This document shows positions 11,530 to 13,535 of a stretch of DNA of 13,535 bases, piece after piece; positions within the stretch are counted from its first letter, which is position 1; the number at the start of each line of letters is the position of its first letter. The stretch is from NCBI GenBank assembly GCA_036512155.1, contig DATCBD010000088.1:1-13535 (forward strand), in the 5' to 3' direction. This DNA is from Palsa-739 sp036512155 (GTDB taxonomy: Bacteria; Actinomycetota; Thermoleophilia; Gaiellales; Gaiellaceae). Made by a program: the position numbers and the translations under genes. The notes beneath the pieces were generated by a model. That model searched no databases. It was not told where the DNA came from and saw only the letters and a program-made list of their open reading frames with translations.

Positions 11530-13535
11530 ATGGCCATATGCGCCGTCTGCGGCCAGGACAACCCGGACGTCGCCCGGTTCTGCTTCGCCTGCGGAACGGC
11601 CCTCGCCGAAGCCGGCGACGAGGAACGCCGGGTCGTCAGCGTCGTCTTCGTCGACCTCGTCGGCTTCACCGGCCAGGCGGAGCAGCTCGATCCCGAGGAT
11701 GTCCGCGCGCTGCTCTCCCCCTACCACCACGCCGTTCGCGAGGAGCTGGAGTCGTTCGGGGGCGTCGTGGAGAAGTTCATCGGCGACGCCGTCATGGCGG
11801 TGTTCGGCGCACCGACGGCATTCGGGGACGACGCGGAGCGCGCGGTACGCGCGGCGCTGGCCGTCCGAGAACGGGTCTCCGGCGTCCGCATCGCGGTGAA
11901 CACCGGCGAGGCGCTCGTCACACTCGGCGCGCGCCCGTCCCACGGTGAGGCGATGGTCGCGGGCGACGTCGTGAACACCGCCGCCCGGCTCCAGCAGGCG
12001 GCGCCCGTCGACGGCGTCCTCGTCGGTGAGGTCACCTACCACGCGACGCAGGCCGCGATCGAGTACGTGCCCGCCGACGCGGTTTCGGCGAAGGGCAAGG
12101 CAGAGCCGCTGCGCGCATGGCTCGCCGTCCGCGCCCCTTCGGACGAGCGCGATCTCTCGAGCACGTTCGTCGGCCGCGAGCGTGAGCTCGCGCTGCTGCG
12201 CGACGTGTGGGACCGCGTCACCGAGCAGCGGACGCCGCACCTCGTCACCGTCCTCGGCGACGCGGGGCTCGGCAAGACGCGCCTCGCAGCCGAGTTCGCG
12301 GACACTGTGCAACAGCTCGGCGGCTTCTCCGTGCGCGGCCGGACGCTTCCCTATCGCGAGAGCAGTGCATACGGCGCGTTCGCGAGCCAGCTGAAGCAGC
12401 TTTGCGGCATCTTCGAGAGCGACGCACCGGCGGCGGCGCTCGAGAAGCTCCGCGCCACGGTCGGAACGATGCTCGACCCAGGCGCTGCGGACAACGTCAC
12501 CGCGCACCTCGCCATCCTCATCGGGCTCGCGCCCGAGGCCTCGGTCGCGGACCGCGAGACGCTCTTCTTCTCCATTCGCGTCTTCATCGAGGCGGTCGCG
12601 CGCGACCGGCCGACGCTGCTCGTCTTCGAGGATCTCCACTGGGCGGATTCGAGCCTGCTCGACCTCGTCGAGCTCCTGGCCGCACGCCTGCGCGACCTTC
12701 CGATCCTGCTTCTCGTTCTCGCCCGACCCGAGCTACTCGACGCGCGGCCGAGCTGGGGCGGAGGGCTTCCGGCGTACAGCACGGTCCCGCTTGCGCCGCT
12801 CCCGGAGGCGGAAGCACGCCGGCTCGCTCGCGAACGGCTCAGTGCACACTCGGCCGGCGCCCGCGCCGACGAGCTCGTGCTGGCGGCCGCCGGCAATCCG
12901 TTGTTCATCGAACAGCTCGCCGCCACGGTCTCGGAATCGACCGTAGGTGCAGAGCAAGCGCTGCCGACGACGATCAGAGCGCTCGTCGCGGCCCGGCTCG
13001 ACGCACTTCCCGCGGCCGAGCGTGCACTCGTGCTCGACGCGGCCGTCGGCGGGAAGGTGTTCTGGCGAGGCGCGCTCGAACGAATGGGAACCGAGCAGCA
13101 GGAGCTCACCGACGTCCTCGCCGCGCTCGAGCGCCGCGACCTGATCCGCCGCGAGACGGTGTCAGCGATCGAAGGCGAGCAGCAGTTCATGTTCACGCAC
13201 GTCCTCATCCGCGACGTGGCGTACGACCTGCTCCCGCGCGCGGGCCGGCGCGAGCGCCACGAGCATTTCGCGCGCTTCCTCGAGGAGTCGACGGCAGAGG
13301 TCGGCGAGGCCGGCGCAGCGCTCGCCCGGCACTGGCGCGATGCGGGCGACCACGAGCGCGCCCTGCAGTTCTTCGTCGCCGCAGCAGAGCAGGCCGAGCG
13401 CGGGTGGGCCAAGGACCGCGCGGTCACCTTCTATCGCGAGGCGCTTGTGCTCGTCGGCGACGCGGACGCAAAGCGGGCGATGAAGCAACGCCTCGCGGTG
13501 GCGATGCAGGCCTGGCTGCACGTCGACGACGCGCA
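11530..13535 (+). CDS. Zinc-ribbon / class III nucleotidyl cyclase / AAA-STAND ATPase signalling protein (3' truncated by the window)
   Basis: At least 668 residues, running off the right edge. Residues 4-21 are a zinc ribbon (C4, C7, C18, C21). Residues 35-200 are a class III cyclase domain with VFVDLVGFT (metal D42), EKFIGDAVMAVFG (K82, metal D86) and GDVVNTAARL (D146, N149, R153). All catalytic positions expected of an adenylyl cyclase are visible, so it should make cAMP from ATP. Residues 213-250 open an AAA/NTPase domain: FVGRERELALL, then Walker A GDAGLGKT (243-250), Walker B LLVFEDLHWAD (363-373). The rest is helical, with TFYREALVLVG near the edge suggesting TPR-like repeats. Such STAND-type cyclases are soluble signalling ATPases common in actinobacteria. 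Start by leaderless -10; no Shine-Dalgarno. Confidence 0.9.
   Translation, partial: MAICAVCGQDNPDVARFCFACGTALAEAGDEERRVVSVVFVDLVGFTGQAEQLDPEDVRALLSPYHHAVREELESFGGVVEKFIGDAVMAVFGAPTAFGDDAERAVRAALAVRERVSGVRIAVNTGEALVTLGARPSHGEAMVAGDVVNTAARLQQAAPVDGVLVGEVTYHATQAAIEYVPADAVSAKGKAEPLRAWLAVRAPSDERDLSSTFVGRERELALLRDVWDRVTEQRTPHLVTVLGDAGLGKTRLAAEFADTVQQLGGFSVRGRTLPYRESSAYGAFASQLKQLCGIFESDAPAAALEKLRATVGTMLDPGAADNVTAHLAILIGLAPEASVADRETLFFSIRVFIEAVARDRPTLLVFEDLHWADSSLLDLVELLAARLRDLPILLLVLARPELLDARPSWGGGLPAYSTVPLAPLPEAEARRLARERLSAHSAGARADELVLAAAGNPLFIEQLAATVSESTVGAEQALPTTIRALVAARLDALPAAERALVLDAAVGGKVFWRGALERMGTEQQELTDVLAALERRDLIRRETVSAIEGEQQFMFTHVLIRDVAYDLLPRAGRRERHEHFARFLEESTAEVGEAGAALARHWRDAGDHERALQFFVAAAEQAERGWAKDRAVTFYREALVLVGDADAKRAMKQRLAVAMQAWLHVDDA

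Noticed and set aside
11506..12639. Long open minus-strand frame antisense to the cyclase gene
   Set aside because: The plus strand has unmistakable cyclase and Walker motifs; the antisense frame is the usual by-product of high GC at third positions.

Overview
The window is GC-rich DNA with dense, G/C-ending codon use and looks like an actinobacterial chromosome. The best taxonomic hint is the signal sequence of the secreted protein at 8936 (SPALFISLLALFFALGG), a form I associate with Thermoleophilia (Solirubrobacterales/Gaiellales). That placement is inference. No rRNA, intact tRNA, transposase, phage gene or CRISPR array was found.

Layout. (1) 1-845, plus strand: the 3' end of a universal stress protein gene, a previously easy-to-miss 51-residue four-cysteine microprotein starting in an ATGA overlap, and a HemG-like flavodoxin. 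They look co-transcribed and stress/redox related. (2) 952-1620: a two-TM protein with a strong ribosome binding site, closed by a strong GCGA-tetraloop hairpin. (3) About 1621-3028: a less GC-rich accessory-looking block. It holds a non-coding stretch with a decayed tRNA T-arm-like sequence, one credible minus-strand 84-residue gene, and several doubtful small ORFs. (4) 3029-5981: a two-gene cell-envelope operon, a membrane-anchored NAGPA-type phosphodiester glycosidase followed by a polytopic GT-C/PTPS-related-like membrane protein. (5) 6124-6813: a secreted protein of unknown function. (6) 6966-8360, minus strand: a DUF2252 protein, divergent from two small secreted proteins (8426-8851 and 8936-9406). 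(7) 9424-10188: a purine nucleoside phosphorylase with a leaderless-type promoter. (8) 10185-11498, minus strand: a tightly packed operon of three genes: a lipo/secreted-like four-Cys protein, a TM protein with an extracellular peptidoglycan-binding domain, and a PAS domain protein. (9) 11530 to the edge: a large zinc-ribbon/class III nucleotidyl cyclase/AAA-STAND signalling protein, divergent from the operon across only 31 bp.

How they may work together. The right-hand end is the most system-like part. A wall-binding membrane protein is translationally coupled to a PAS sensor and divergently linked to a probably active cyclase with a STAND-type ATPase, which suggests envelope or redox input feeding cyclic nucleotide signalling. 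The middle operon probably builds or trims a surface glycopolymer. These functional links rest on gene arrangement only.
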